From Lithospermum erythrorhizon (lineage: Eukaryota > Streptophyta > Magnoliopsida > Boraginales > Boraginaceae), in assembly GCA_019722365.1 (NCBI GenBank), contig JADFUC010001536.1:1-64000 (forward strand): a stretch of 64,000 bases of DNA. Direction: 5' to 3'. A program made the position numbers and the translations under genes. The notes under the pieces are model-generated. The model worked only from the letters and a program-made list of their open reading frames with translations, did no database searches and was not told the origin of the DNA. The number at the start of each line of letters is the position of its first letter. Within the stretch, counting starts at the first letter, position 1. This document shows positions 61,746 through 64,000 of this stretch, in pieces.

Positions 61746-62578
61746 AAGATGAAAATGAATGGGGTTGTTTATAAACAGAATCAATTTAGGCCTGTTTAAT
61801 TGCCGCCTGCCGTGAGCCAGCACAGATTGGCTTAAAAATTTTATTCTGCAGTGACAAGGCCACCGCTTTGGAGAGGCATGATTATAGTTGGATGTTCTTT
61901 ACTAGAATGCGCACGCTAGCTTGACGGGCCTATGAATTTACGATCAGCAGTAACGTCAAAGATAGTGATATTTATGACGCAAAGATAATCATGAACTCGC
62001 TAATGATATTTTTATTTTTAATGGTCTCGAGTCGGTAGTATTTCGCAATCTCTATCTATTTTATGTGCTAATTTAACTATTCTTATATTGAGCGCCACGC
62101 TGCAATACGGGTTAATTTCACTCGGGAGATAAGTATTCACTAAGCTTCTCAAATTACACCCTATTCGCCTGGGCGGCATTTTATTTGTGCCAGTCGACAT
62201 GAGACACGTGGTGCTTCAGCATTTTCGGAATCATTCATGTGATCGTGACTTGCTTTCAAAGTGCTGCTGACGGTGGTCAGATCCTCAAGGCCTTGTTATT
62301 TTACTGTAGTTCGGATTTCTATATTGTTCTATTTCGATATTTCGTATTTGAAATGTTGTTTACATTTTGTATTTCGGAAGATTGTTGTATTCCTCGGGTT
62401 GTTTCAGGTGATTAGGAAATACCAAGATGGAATACTTATAAACCGTATGTATCTTATTTCTTATGGGTTTATTTAAGACAAGCGGGTCTTTTTGAATTTT
62501 GAGTCCATCGATGGTGACTCGTGTCCACGATTTCCGGACAGATTCTAACTCAGGCGGCCGACCATGGTCGTCGTTACA

Positions 62579-64000
62579 ATGGAGTGCAAAGGAAAAATTA
62601 TCGGCAAAGTGGTGCCGAATGTCGAGTGGTTTACCATCTTAACTGATGCTCTATCGTCAAGGGTTAACCGCAAGGCTCATCAAGATATGTAATTATGTGA
62701 TGAGGCAATGAAAGCATTCCTTTAAGTGCGATACAGTATTCAACGACTCACAAAAGACTACATGCATGGAACGAGGTCCGTTGACAATTGCTACACGCGA
62801 GCCTGCATAAAGCCTGCCTAGTATTGGGGCGCGCAGATGCCACTGCGGCACAAGAGATTAGCTCATACTAATTACAGAAATATTCAGCAAATTATTTCTA
62901 AGGAAGCTGTTCGAGGAATACCAACGCTGACGCCAGCACCGCTACGCAGATTGCCGTGTTGGAAAACGCATCAAGAGTTGTCACCGTAGTTTTCAACAGT
63001 GGTCATAACCCGTATACTGAAGTTGACGCGCATGGATCTAATGGACCTATGCAAGTTGAAAGCATGTAACATTAAGTATGTCTATGTATGTATTGACGAT
63101 TTCTCACTGTGATAGACGGGTTGAAGCTTAGAGAAAACCGACACGGTTAAAGGTTAAGAAGCTGATTCTTCAAGTTCAAAATGAGAAGGAGCAATATGTT
63201 GTCCGAATCAGGAGTGACCATGGGAAAGAGTTTGAAAATTCAAAATTTGCTGAGTTCTGTGCTGATGAAGGAATTACTCATGAATTCTCCGCTCCTATCA
63301 CACCACAACAAAACGGTGTTGTTGAAAGGAAGAATCGAACTATTCAAGAGATGGCACGTGTCATGATTCATGCTAAAAACATTCCTCTCAAGTTTTGGGC
63401 CGAGGCTATCAACACTACTCGTCATACATCCATAACCGCATAACCTACGACTGTGTCAAACAACACAAATTATGAAATATGGAGGGGGAGAAAGCCAAAT
63501 GTTCAATATTTTCATGTAAGTTTGTGCTATATTCTTACTGATAGTGAACCTAGGAAAACATTTGATGTCAAGAAAGCGATGGCGATACCTTCGATACTCG
63601 ACATAGTAGGGGCTCTACGCAGTGTTCAACAAAAGGACTCAGGTGGTCAGGGAGTCTATAAATGTGAAGGTTCCGACTCTGAGTCACAATAATGAAAAAC
63701 ACATTGCATTTAAGGTACACCACAATGATAGTTGGTCAACCGATAAGAACACGTTGGGTTGACGGCAAAATGATGACACATGCTACTATTACCGGCCTAT
63801 ACAAATTAATCGAATCTAGAAGAACCACCCAGTTGACAACATTATTGAGAAAATTGATCAAGGTGTTACAACAAGAAGGAAGGAACTAGGGTGGACTGCT
63901 TAAAATGGTTGGCTTATCGAGAAAGTTGTTTCATATCTAAAGTAGAACCAAAGAATGTCAATGGGCTCCTCAAAGACGAAAGCACCGGATAAATTCCATG
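62579..64000 (+). pseudogene. Sirevirus-type pol remnant (protease end, integrase, linker)
   Basis: The right side of the split element. At 63040-63060 a GPMQVES word marks the integrase N-terminal side. From 63190 an open frame gives the integrase core with IRSDHGKEFENSKFAEFC (second catalytic Asp) and PQQNGVVERKNRTI (catalytic Glu), then KFWAEAINTTRH before a stop near 63441. Integrase C-terminal words follow (TNYEIWRGRKPNVQYFHV, 63465-63518). Later, GVTTRRKE near 63868-63891 is the linker before RT. The first catalytic Asp is not clear. An intact element would encode the whole gag-pol; this copy cannot. Confidence 0.8.

Larger units (their letters stand above)
57097..62578 (+). mobile_element. 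Solo long LTR J with nested inverted LTR
   Basis: Starts TGAAATAACC and ends CGTTACA, with ATGGA on both sides. The plus-oriented parts are 57097-about 58475 and about 61745-62578. The second contains cactaagctt, gggcggcattttat and gtgccagtcgaca, the 3' features of this LTR superfamily. The middle is a minus-strand LTR piece. No internal domain or second LTR is present, so recombination probably left a solo LTR. It lies within the protease region of a Sirevirus-type element. Confidence 0.8.
55140..64000 (+). mobile_element. Sirevirus-type Copia element, split by a long LTR
   Basis: LTR-like sequence (about 55140-55560) is followed by gag remnants (55600-57096) and, after the inserted LTR 57097-62578, by protease/integrase-to-RT linker remnants (62579 to the window edge). 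Gag and pol flank the insertion in the same orientation and join in frame when one copy of the ATGGA duplication is removed, which shows they were one element. The element continues beyond 64000. Confidence 0.8.

Noticed and set aside
50272..64000. Endogenous pararetrovirus (caulimovirus) sequence
   Set aside because: Domain order, primer sites, LTRs and integrase motifs fit Ty1/Copia; no movement-protein or coat-protein signature was seen.

Overview
This window is eukaryotic plant DNA, almost certainly from a eudicot. It is AT-rich, has no compact ORFs or operons, contains one host gene with a GT-AG intron, and is otherwise built from plant repeat classes: Sirevirus-type and other Ty1/Copia elements, Athila/Tat-type Ty3/Gypsy elements, a MuDR/MULE transposon, a Stowaway MITE, a LINE remnant and solo LTRs. 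I could not fix the species. The B-box protein and repeat set would suit an asterid, but that is only an impression.

Host gene: the only convincing gene is a two-exon B-box zinc-finger gene of the BBX28/BBX29 type on the minus strand (28773-29590), with a TATA box near 29735 and a 56-bp tandem duplication further upstream. Everything else that codes is transposon-derived and broken.

Left part (about 0.6-15.2 kb): a cluster of long LTRs in both orientations (595-2537 plus, 2538-5585 plus, 6147-7660 minus, 7670-15213 minus), with a Copia gag remnant at 5586-6150. A short non-autonomous Copia element, copy A (8390-11363), lies inside the last of these LTRs. The long LTRs share tandem CTTATAC/GTATAAG palindromes. 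Next (about 15.7-27.4 kb) is an Athila/Tat-type element with a degenerate tRNA-Asp-type primer site and gag-protease remnants. It appears to be split by a second element of the same lineage in the opposite orientation.

Middle (27.4-42.5 kb): the BBX gene, a three-unit tandem repeat of about 225 bp, a CCGG-rich patch with a tRNA-like segment, non-autonomous Copia copy B (32549-35603, perfect 5-bp target duplication), a Sirevirus-like 3' end (36875-37727), a LINE fragment and a Stowaway MITE (41441-41666).

Right part (42.5-64 kb): a decayed MULE with about 150-bp inverted repeats (42598-47991), a solo LTR with target duplication CCGGG (48415-49005), a nearly complete but RT-deleted Copia element with TG...TA LTR ends and target duplication TTTAG (50272-54327), and a Sirevirus-type element (about 55.1-64 kb) split by a long LTR (57097-62578, target duplication ATGGA) that itself holds an inverted LTR copy.

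Insertions with target duplications give a partial order of events. No bacterial-type system, CRISPR array or novel defence locus is visible; the interest lies in the nested structure and in features conserved within the LTRs.
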